NCBI GenBank assembly: GCA_030040695.1
Contig: JASHTE010000213.1
Span: forward strand, 1-5,281
Source: Vulcanimicrobiota bacterium
GTDB lineage: Bacteria; Vulcanimicrobiota; Vulcanimicrobiia; Vulcanimicrobiales; Vulcanimicrobiaceae
DNA: 5,281 nucleotides
Direction of reading: 5' to 3'
This document shows positions 1 to 5,281 of the stretch, piece by piece; positions within the stretch are counted from its first letter, which is position 1, and each line of letters begins with the position of its first letter. Under the pieces are notes generated by a model. That model made no database searches. It saw only the letters and a program-made list of their open reading frames with translations, and was not told the DNA's origin. A program made the translations under genes and the position numbers.

Positions 1-865
1 CCTCGTCGTGCACCGTGTCTTTCACCGGCTGATTCCCGCCGCGATGACCGTAGGGAAGCTTGTACGTCTTCGCGCCGCAGGCGAGCGCGAGGAGCTGATG
101 GCCGAGGCAGATGCCGTAGAGTGGCTTGCGCCCGACCAGCGCGCGCAGCGTCTCGATCGTCTCCTGCAGGTCGGTAGGATCACCAGGGCCGGGAGAGACA
201 AAGATCGCCGACGGATCGTTCTCGAGAATCGTCGCTTCGTTTGCATCATAGGGAACGACACGGACCCGTGTGCCGAGCGCCGTGAGCTCGCGCACAACGG
301 CGCGTTTCACGCCGCAATCGATGAGCGTCACGCGCGGTCCTTCGTCATCTCCCTCCGTGTGTTCCACGACGGCTGCGACGCTCGGAACGAGATCGCGGGT
401 CGACGCGTGGCGCACGAAACGCGCGAGCACGCTCTCTGCCTCCTCCAGCGCCTTGTCTCCGACCGCGAGCGTCGCCCAGATCGTCCCGTGCTCGCGCAAC
501 GCGATCGTGATCGCGCGCGTATCCGCGCCGGTGAGCGTGGGAATACGTTCGTCGTCGAGCCACGAGCCCAGGCTGTGGCGCGCAAGATGATGCGAGGGAT
601 GCCGTGAGACCTGCTTCATCACCGCTCCCGCGACACAGGCGCGCGGATACTGCGCCGCATCACCCGAGATGCCGTAGTTGCCTATCATCGGGTAGGTAAA
701 GGTGAGGATCTGGCCGGCGTACGATGGATCGGTAAGCGCCTCTTCGTAGCCGGTCATGCCGGTGTAGAAGACGGCTTCGCCGAGCGCGAGTCCCTCATAG
801 CTAAGCCCCTCGCCCTCGAAGCGGCTGCCATCGGCGAGCAAGAGCGCGGCTCTTGCGTTAAGCAC
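1..865 (-). CDS. carA: Carbamoyl-phosphate synthase small (glutaminase) subunit, 3' end outside window
   Basis: CarA hydrolyses glutamine and passes ammonia to CarB, which makes carbamoyl phosphate for pyrimidines and arginine. There are 288 codons visible, against about 360-385 in the family, so the last quarter is cut off. The N-terminal domain shows LLLADGSRFEGEG, VFYTGMTGYEEALTDPSYAG (32-51), TYPMIGNYG (57-65) and GADTRAIT (113-120). The class I glutamine amidotransferase domain starts near residue 178, with SPGPGDP (224-230) and the nucleophile elbow GICLGHQLLAL (251-261). The catalytic Cys is C253 at 109-107, followed by YGHRGGNQPVKD. The His/Glu partners of the triad would lie past the window edge. 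The start is GTG at 865: it gives the usual short leader before LLLADG, and it overlaps the pyrC stop by 8 bases; no clear Shine-Dalgarno is seen. A TTG at 841 would cut too close to the first strand. carB is expected next. Confidence 0.95.
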   Translation of the reverse strand, partial: MLNARAALLLADGSRFEGEGLSYEGLALGEAVFYTGMTGYEEALTDPSYAGQILTFTYPMIGNYGISGDAAQYPRACVAGAVMKQVSRHPSHHLARHSLGSWLDDERIPTLTGADTRAITIALREHGTIWATLAVGDKALEEAESVLARFVRHASTRDLVPSVAAVVEHTEGDDEGPRVTLIDCGVKRAVVRELTALGTRVRVVPYDANEATILENDPSAIFVSPGPGDPTDLQETIETLRALVGRKPLYGICLGHQLLALACGAKTYKLPYGHRGGNQPVKDTVHDE

Positions 866-2033
866 GGTATCGCACTTCGCCGCCGACGATCGTTGCGACG
901 ACGCGCCGTGGAAGCGTCGCCCCGTCGAAGGGCGTGCACGTGCCGAGTGAAACGAAGCTGCTCGCGTCGACGCGCCATGGTTCGTCGCGAAAGATCGTCA
1001 CGTCCGCTGGACGTCCGGGTTGGAGCGTCCCGCCCTCGAGGTTCAGGATGCGCGCTGGATTCGCCGAGAGGAGCGCGATGAAGCGCGAGAGCGGCAGGTC
1101 GGGAAGCGCGGCCGCGTAAGCGCCGACCGCGACCTCAAGCCCGCTGAACCCCGGCGCGCCCTCCTTCTTCTCCTCCGCCGTGTGCGGTGCGTGATCGCTC
1201 GCGAGCACGTCGATAGCGCCGTCGCGCACACCCTCCCGCAGTGCGCGCGCATCGTCTTCGCTTCGCAGTGGAGGATTGACGCGCGTCGAGGTACCGTTCG
1301 CGTGCGCGCCTTCCTGCGTGCAGAGAAGGTGATGAGGCGTCGCTTCGGCACTGACACGCGCACCCTGCGCCCGTGCCGCAAGGAGCATCTCGAGCGCGCG
1401 TCGCGTCGAAAGGTGCGCGAGATGCCAACGCTTCTCGCTCACGAGCGCGAGGAGTAGATCGCGAGCAGCGGCGGCTTCCTCCGGTTCGCAATGTGAGATG
1501 AGCGGCGCCTCCAGATGAGCCGCCGCTTTGGCAGCCTCAGCCATCACCCGTGCATCGCGCGTCCAACCTCCATCGTCGGAGAACGCCACGGCGCCGGCCT
1601 CCGAGAGAGCGTCAAGATCGCACAGCTCCTCTCCTTCGCGCCTACGAGTGATGGCTGCGATCGGATAGACGCGGCAGTGCGCGCGTTGTGCTACCGCGGC
1701 AAGCAGCGATTCTATCGAGGCCGGGTCGTCGAGCGCCGGACTCGTGTTCGGCATGCACGCGATAGCACTGAATCCACCGCGAAGTGCTGCCTGCGTCCCT
1801 GTCTCGATCCGCTCCTTCTGCGGTTCGCCGGGCTCGCGCAGATGCACGTGCATGTCGATGAAGCCCGGCGAGACGATCGCGCCGTTCGCGTCGACAACCT
1901 GCTCTCCGGACATCGCCTCCAGATGCTCGCCGATCTCCAGAACGATGCCGCTCACGCGGATATCACGTAGCGCATCGATCGACGCGATCGGATCGACGAG
2001 ACGTCCACCGCGGATGAGCAGGCTTTCCGGCAA
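858..2033 (-). CDS. pyrC: Dihydroorotase, class I (with shortened active-site loop)
   Basis: Third step of pyrimidine synthesis: reversible cyclisation of N-carbamoyl-L-aspartate to dihydroorotate by a zinc-dependent amidohydrolase. The protein has 391 residues, shorter than the usual 420-440 of class I. Metal ligands inferred from the family pattern: H62 and H64 (FIDMHVHLREPG), D153 (FSDDG), H181 (ISHCE), H207 (HLAHLST) and D280 (ASDHAPH). R66 and N96 (CMPNT) fit substrate binding. Between HCE (181-183) and ARD (190-192) about 25 residues normally containing a G(V)xNEGE-type loop are missing, in frame and without disruption. The C-terminus returns to the small beta domain (LQPGRPADVTIF). The start is TTG at 2033, the only early option since pyrB's in-frame TAG is at 2039-2037; a weak GGGA lies 8 bases upstream. 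The stop TAA at 860-858 overlaps carA. Allantoinase or hydantoinase are relatives, but the pyrB/carA context and motifs favour dihydroorotase. Confidence 0.95.
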   Translation of the reverse strand: MPESLLIRGGRLVDPIASIDALRDIRVSGIVLEIGEHLEAMSGEQVVDANGAIVSPGFIDMHVHLREPGEPQKERIETGTQAALRGGFSAIACMPNTSPALDDPASIESLLAAVAQRAHCRVYPIAAITRRREGEELCDLDALSEAGAVAFSDDGGWTRDARVMAEAAKAAAHLEAPLISHCEPEEAAAARDLLLALVSEKRWHLAHLSTRRALEMLLAARAQGARVSAEATPHHLLCTQEGAHANGTSTRVNPPLRSEDDARALREGVRDGAIDVLASDHAPHTAEEKKEGAPGFSGLEVAVGAYAAALPDLPLSRFIALLSANPARILNLEGGTLQPGRPADVTIFRDEPWRVDASSFVSLGTCTPFDGATLPRRVVATIVGGEVRYRA

Positions 2034-2036
2034 GCG

Positions 2037-2939
2037 CTACGTCCCGTTCACGAGGAGATCGAGCACGGCCATCCGGACGCTCACGCCGTGCATCACCTGC
2101 GTCGTATACCGCCAGCCGGGGAAGCGCAGTACGCTCTCGTCGAGCTCGATACCGCGATTGTACGGACCCGGATGCAACACGATCGCTTTCTTTCGCAGCT
2201 TCTTGAGGCGTGGTGCATCGAGCCGGTAGCGGGCTATGTACTCCTCGTCCGAGATTGGTGCTCCGGCGAAACGCTCGCGCTGGATGCGCAGCAAGAGCAC
2301 GGCATCGACATCGGGTAAGACGCGGTCGAAGTCGCGCTCGACCACCGCGCCGCCATCGCCGTAGTGCTGGGGGACGAACGCCTCAGGGCCGACGAGACGC
2401 ACGTTCGCGCCCAGGCGTTTCAGGCCGGCGAGGAGCGAGCGCGCCACGCGGCTATGTACCACGTCGCCGACGACGGCAATGTCGCGACCACGGAGCGATG
2501 CGAACTCTTCCAGCAACGTGTAGAGGTCGAGCAGTGCCTGCGTGGGGTGGGCGTGCGTTCCGTCGCCCGCGTTTACCACGTGACCGTCGAAGTTCATCGC
2601 AACGCTTGCGGGAAAGCCCTCCTCCGGGTGACGCACGACGAGGACGCCGATACCCATCGCGGAGAGCGTGATCACCGTGTCCTCGATCGTCTCGCCCTTG
2701 TTCAGGTAGCTCAGGTCTTTCGGTGCGAGGTTTACCACCTCTGCGCCGAGCCGAAGCTCGGCGAGGTTAAACGAGGTAAACGTTCGTGTCGAAGGCTCGA
2801 AGAAGAGATTCACGCACGCGACGCCGGCGAGGCGCTTCTCCGGCGTCGATGCTTCGAATGCGCCGGCGCGCGCGAAGACTTCAGTCAACTCCTCGGCCGT
2901 CAGGTCATCGAGGTCGAGCAGGCTACGGCGCGTCCGCAA
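2037..2939 (-). CDS. pyrB: Aspartate carbamoyltransferase catalytic subunit
   Basis: Second step of de novo pyrimidine synthesis: carbamoyl phosphate plus L-aspartate gives N-carbamoyl-L-aspartate, in the cytoplasm. Starting from TTG at 2939 the protein has 300 residues, normal for a catalytic chain (about 300-315). The start MRTRRSLLDLDDLTAEEL matches the usual short leader before (L)LDLDDL, and GAGGT lies 5 bases upstream. The frame stays open upstream into pyrR, but that extension is a shadow of pyrR. Motifs: carbamoyl-phosphate loop FFEPSTRTFTSF (46-57), S77 and K81 of the flexible active-site loop (LSYLNKGETIEDT), VVRHPEEG (101-108), DGTHAHPTQALLD (126-138, H131), VVGDVVHSRVARS (156-168) and HPGPYNRGIEL (256-266). 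All expected catalytic groups appear present. No regulatory pyrI is visible. It overlaps pyrR by 17 bases and pyrC follows after 3 bases, consistent with coupled translation and possibly with a PyrB-PyrC complex. Confidence 0.96.
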   Translation of the reverse strand: MRTRRSLLDLDDLTAEELTEVFARAGAFEASTPEKRLAGVACVNLFFEPSTRTFTSFNLAELRLGAEVVNLAPKDLSYLNKGETIEDTVITLSAMGIGVLVVRHPEEGFPASVAMNFDGHVVNAGDGTHAHPTQALLDLYTLLEEFASLRGRDIAVVGDVVHSRVARSLLAGLKRLGANVRLVGPEAFVPQHYGDGGAVVERDFDRVLPDVDAVLLLRIQRERFAGAPISDEEYIARYRLDAPRLKKLRKKAIVLHPGPYNRGIELDESVLRFPGWRYTTQVMHGVSVRMAVLDLLVNGT

Positions 2940-3459
2940 CAGCGACCTCGTCGTCGCTCGAAGGCTCCACGCCGAGGCGCACCTCGATCCGCTCGCCTCG
3001 TTTCGATGAAATCTTGCGCCCCACGTAGTCGGGTTGAATGGGAAGCTCGCGTAGGCCACGATCGATGAGCACGCAGAGGCGAATCGCCGCCGGGCGGCCG
3101 AGGTCGGTAACGGCGTCGAGCGCCGAGCGGATCGTTCGCCCTGTGTAGAGCACGTCGTCGACGAGTACGACGATGCGGCCATCCACGTCGACCGGGATCT
3201 GGGATTCCGGTAGCTCGTGGACGACGCGGTCGTCGCGATAGAGACTGATATTGATGAAGCCAAGCGAGGGTTGATGCCCCGTCGCACGCGCGATCTCACG
3301 TGCGATGCGCGCTGCCGGCGCCTCTCCGCCGCGCCGCACGCCAAGGAGCACCACGCCGTTCTGCGACTCTTCCGGCTCGAGAATCTCCTGCGCGAGGCGC
3401 GCAATCATGCGCTCGAGCTCGCTCGCGCCGATGAGAACTTTGCGCTCGGTCGTGTTCAC
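2923..3459 (-). CDS. pyrR: PyrR bifunctional pyr operon regulator / uracil phosphoribosyltransferase
   Basis: PyrR proteins bind pyr mRNA in response to UMP/UTP to lower pyrimidine gene expression, and many also make UMP from uracil and PRPP. This 178-residue protein has the usual family length (about 175-185). Visible signatures are the N-terminal helical region, LLGVRRGGE (residues 38-46), SLYRDD (72-77), the PRPP-binding loop VVLVDDVLYTGRT (97-109), DAVTDLGRPAAI (115-126) and LIDRGLRELPI (131-141). The start is GTG at 3459, supported by GGAG 8 bases upstream and by alignment of KVLIGASELERMI with the family N-terminus. It lies 5 bases after valS and overlaps pyrB by 17 bases. Compared with my memory of Bacillus subtilis PyrR, several basic positions linked to RNA binding are neutral here (Q24, L136, Q142), while the PRPP site is intact. 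Family assignment is secure; whether it regulates by RNA binding is open. Confidence 0.95.
   Translation of the reverse strand: MNTTERKVLIGASELERMIARLAQEILEPEESQNGVVLLGVRRGGEAPAARIAREIARATGHQPSLGFINISLYRDDRVVHELPESQIPVDVDGRIVVLVDDVLYTGRTIRSALDAVTDLGRPAAIRLCVLIDRGLRELPIQPDYVGRKISSKRGERIEVRLGVEPSSDDEVAVADAP
2945..2949 (-). promoter_or_regulatory. Shine-Dalgarno of pyrB, inside pyrR
   Basis: GAGGT (2949-2945) lies 5 bases upstream of the TTG at 2939, within the last codons of pyrR. It is the main reason for choosing this TTG as the pyrB start, since no ATG or GTG is available in frame nearby. Confidence 0.65.
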
Positions 3460-3503
3460 CTTGCCTACTCCGACATCGCGCGCTCGACGCGCTCGAGCTC
3501 GCT
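3409..3503 (-). repeat. 15-base direct repeat flanking the valS/pyrR junction
   Basis: The minus-strand 15-mer AGCGAGCTCGAGCGC occurs exactly at 3503-3489 (valS 3' end) and again at 3423-3409 (pyrR codons 13-17). It reads as SELER in both proteins although the two genes are in different frames. Each copy contains two overlapping 8-base palindromes (CGAGCTCG and GCTCGAGC), so the copies could pair with each other in RNA around the pyrR start. A 9-base tandem repeat (TCGAGCGCG twice, 3496-3479) adjoins the valS copy. The repeats are plainly visible. Any function is inference, and coincidence in Glu/Leu/Arg-rich helices is a fair explanation. Confidence 0.5.
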
Positions 3504-5281
3504 GCGATACCGCTCCAACTTCTCCCGCTCCCTTTCGACGACGTCCCCCTTCGCATTCGCGACGAAGGCTGCGTTTCCAAGCTTCTTCTCCCCGCGCTCC
3601 ACCTCGGCGCGTAAGCGCTGGCGCTCACGCTCGAGCCTTCGCCGCTCGTTCTCCAGTTGCTCACCGTCAAGCGACACCGTGAACCGCACGCCGGCAGGTA
3701 GCGGGTCTAACGAAACGATCGCGCCCCCGAGGAGCTCGACGACGCTTGCCTCGCTCGCCGTGAACGCCTCTTGCGCGAGTGAGATGCGAACGCGCTCCGC
3801 TGCCGGCAGCTTCAGCTCCGCGCGTCGATTGCGAATCTCGACGATGAGCTCCTTGAGCCGCTCCATTCGGACCGCCGACTCGCGGTCCACGGGAACCTCG
3901 AGCGGGTCCGGCCAGGTCGCGGTCATGACGGTCTCGCCATCGTGCGGCAACTCCAGCCAGAGCTCCTCACTGATGAAGGGCTCGATGGGATGAAGGAGCC
4001 GCATCGAATTGTTCAAGACGAAGCTCAACACGGCAGAACGCGTCGCCTTTGCCCCCTCGAGCTTCGTGCTCTCGACATACCAATCGCAGAACTCGTACCA
4101 CATGAAGTGCCAGAGCTGCTCGGCGGCATTTCCAAAATCGTATCCGTCGAAGAGCCGCGTAACCTCCTCGATCGTGTCATGCAGACGCGTGAGAATCCAG
4201 CGGTCGGGAAGCGTGAGCCTCTCTTGCGCCGGCAACGTCATCGGCGTGGCGAGTTTCTCCGGAAGCGCCAGCGTGTATCGGGTTGCGTTCCAGATCTTGT
4301 TGTTGAAGTTCCGTGCCTCCTCGCAGCGTGACTCTTGGAAGCGCACGTCCTGCGCGTCGAAGCGAAACTGGCGCATCATTCCCATGCGAAACGCATCAGC
4401 TCCATACTTCTCGACCAGCTCCATCGGGTCGATCGCGTTGCCGAGTGACTTCGACATCTTGCGACCCTGTGCATCGAAGACGAGCGGCGTCACGAAGACG
4501 TCGTGGAACGGTACCTTCCCCATGACGTAGAGCCCGAGCATCACCATGCGCGCAACCCACAGGAAGATGATCTCGTATCCGGTGACGAGCACCTGGGACG
4601 GATACCAGTATGCGAGCTCCGGCGTCTCCGCCGGCCATCCGAGAATCGAGAAGGGCCAGAGCGCGCTCGAGAACCACGTATCGAGCGTGTCGGAGTCGCG
4701 CGTGAGATCGCTCGTTTCGTAGAGGCGCCGCGCCTGCGTCTTTGCCTCCTCTTCCGACTCGGCGACGACGATCTCGCCCTCTTCGGTATACCAAACCGGG
4801 AGTTGATGCCCCCACCACACTTGGCGCGAGATGTTCCAGTCTCGAATACCCTCGAGCCACTGTTCGAACATCCGCCCATATCGCTCCGGGACGAAACGCA
4901 CGCGGCCATCGCGGTACGCGTCGAGCGCCGTCTTGGCAAGCTGTGCGGTCTTGACCCACCATTGCTCGAGCAGCAGCGGCTCGATGATTGCACCCGTACG
5001 CTCGCTCGTCGAGATCGCGTGCCGATACGGTTCCTCTTTCACGAGCAATCCTTGCTCGCGCAGCGCGTCGACGACGCATCGGCGAGCATCCTCGCGTTCC
5101 AAGCCGGCGTACGACCCAACGTCGACGTCGGCATCGCTGATACGCCCACCGAGGTCCATAATGGAGGGCATCGGCAGATTGTGGCGCTCGCCGATTTCGT
5201 AATCGGCAGCATCGTGAGCCGGCGTCACCTTCACGGCACCTGTCCCGAACGAGGGGTCGACGGAGGCGTCGGCGATGATCG
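3465..5281 (-). CDS. valS: Valyl-tRNA synthetase, C-terminal two thirds (5' end outside window)
   Basis: Cytoplasmic class Ia aminoacyl-tRNA synthetase that charges tRNA-Val with valine using ATP and hydrolyses mischarged Thr-tRNA-Val. About 604 residues are visible; whole ValRS proteins are usually about 860-950, so the N-terminus with the HIGH motif and part of the CP1 editing domain is missing. The frame is open to the window edge. The in-frame GTG at 5234 is internal, because upstream codons read as the family's VDPSFGTGAVK segment. In order I see: the end of the editing domain (TPAHDAADYEIGERH); WNISRQVWWGHQLP; DTLDTWFSSALWPFS; the catalytic KMSKS loop (GRKMSKSLGN, KMSKS at 4446-4460); the anticodon-binding helical domain (DRWILTRLHDTI, EFCDWYVESTKLEG, RLLHPIEPFISEELW); and a charged C-terminal coiled-coil arm of about 70 residues that contacts tRNA. 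The C-terminus is complete, ending in TAG at 3467-3465. It lies 5 bases upstream of pyrR, so the two genes are probably cotranscribed. Identification is very secure. Confidence 0.97.
   Translation of the reverse strand, partial: IIADASVDPSFGTGAVKVTPAHDAADYEIGERHNLPMPSIMDLGGRISDADVDVGSYAGLEREDARRCVVDALREQGLLVKEEPYRHAISTSERTGAIIEPLLLEQWWVKTAQLAKTALDAYRDGRVRFVPERYGRMFEQWLEGIRDWNISRQVWWGHQLPVWYTEEGEIVVAESEEEAKTQARRLYETSDLTRDSDTLDTWFSSALWPFSILGWPAETPELAYWYPSQVLVTGYEIIFLWVARMVMLGLYVMGKVPFHDVFVTPLVFDAQGRKMSKSLGNAIDPMELVEKYGADAFRMGMMRQFRFDAQDVRFQESRCEEARNFNNKIWNATRYTLALPEKLATPMTLPAQERLTLPDRWILTRLHDTIEEVTRLFDGYDFGNAAEQLWHFMWYEFCDWYVESTKLEGAKATRSAVLSFVLNNSMRLLHPIEPFISEELWLELPHDGETVMTATWPDPLEVPVDRESAVRMERLKELIVEIRNRRAELKLPAAERVRISLAQEAFTASEASVVELLGGAIVSLDPLPAGVRFTVSLDGEQLENERRRLERERQRLRAEVERGEKKLGNAAFVANAKGDVVEREREKLERYRSELERVERAMSE
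3468..3471 (-). promoter_or_regulatory. Shine-Dalgarno of pyrR, inside the end of valS
   Basis: GGAG lies 8 bases upstream of the pyrR GTG, spanning the last valS sense codons (TCG GAG TAG). It fixes the GTG at 3459 as the pyrR start. It also means that ribosomes finishing valS pass directly over the pyrR ribosome binding site, which suggests translational coupling. Confidence 0.75.

Larger units (their letters stand above)
1..5281 (-). other. valS-pyrR-pyrB-pyrC-carA transcription unit
   Basis: Five genes on one strand are separated by +5, -17, +3 and -8 bases (negative means overlap). No gap is large enough for a promoter, rho-independent terminator or attenuator. Cotranscription is inferred from spacing. 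Both ends of the unit lie outside the window, so the real promoter and any leader RNA cannot be seen. Confidence 0.85.

Noticed and set aside
8..607. 199-codon open frame on the plus strand.
   Set aside because: Antisense to carA, with Arg-rich shadow composition and no family signature.
754..978. 74-codon minus-strand frame across the pyrC/carA junction.
   Set aside because: A third-frame reading of the pyrC end and carA start. The carA frame with GTG at 865 explains the region.
2364..3068. 234-codon open frame on the plus strand.
   Set aside because: Mirror frame of pyrB/pyrR. No plausible domain or independent start context, and the sense genes are well conserved.
2037..3404. A 455-codon open frame reaching from inside pyrR to the end of pyrB, possibly a longer or fused PyrB.
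   Set aside because: The first 155 or so codons are an out-of-frame reading of pyrR, rich in Arg and Ser with no PyrB-like features. The family N-terminus begins at about 2939, with a good Shine-Dalgarno.
3460..3464. Terminator, promoter or attenuator between valS and pyrR.
   Set aside because: Only 5 bases are available, with no T-run or hairpin; none was found in the other junctions either.
3217..3993. 258-codon open frame on the plus strand.
   Set aside because: Antisense to pyrR and valS. The product is low-complexity Ser/Arg-rich with no recognisable domain, as expected from high-GC codon bias.
3465..5234. Taking the GTG at 5234 as the true start of valS.
   Set aside because: The codons upstream to the window edge continue the conserved ValRS editing-domain sequence, so the gene runs off the window.

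Overview
The window is about 62% GC by eye and holds one tightly packed operon segment. All five genes are on the minus strand, so transcription runs from high to low coordinates. In transcription order they are valS (valyl-tRNA synthetase, 5' end cut by the window), pyrR (pyrimidine regulator / uracil phosphoribosyltransferase), pyrB (aspartate carbamoyltransferase), pyrC (class I dihydroorotase) and carA (small subunit of carbamoyl-phosphate synthase, 3' end cut by the window). No stretch without a gene exceeds 5 bases. I see no RNA gene, mobile element, CRISPR array, internal promoter or terminator.

Layout: valS 5281-3465; a 5-base gap; pyrR 3459-2923; a 17-base overlap; pyrB 2939-2037; a 3-base gap; pyrC 2033-858; an 8-base overlap; carA 865-1. 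All four pyr/car genes appear to begin with GTG or TTG. Translation therefore looks coupled along the whole chain.

Function: CarA releases ammonia from glutamine for carbamoyl phosphate synthesis, with CarB expected just beyond the low-coordinate end. PyrB condenses carbamoyl phosphate with aspartate, and PyrC closes the ring to dihydroorotate. PyrR normally senses UMP/UTP and controls such operons. ValS charges tRNA-Val and is a housekeeping gene that here sits directly upstream in the same transcription unit.

Organism: a high-GC bacterium with the pyrR-pyrB-pyrC-carA order common in Gram-positive and several deep-branching phyla. A lineage such as Eremiobacterota/Vulcanimicrobiota or another little-cultured terrestrial phylum would fit, but this is a guess from style and not a demonstrated assignment.

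This is essentially core metabolism, and I do not find an undescribed system. The points worth a second look are the direct valS-pyrR coupling with no leader for PyrR to act on, neutral residues at PyrR positions expected to touch RNA, a missing loop of about 25 residues beside the PyrC active site, the uniform non-ATG starts, and a 15-base repeat flanking the valS/pyrR junction.
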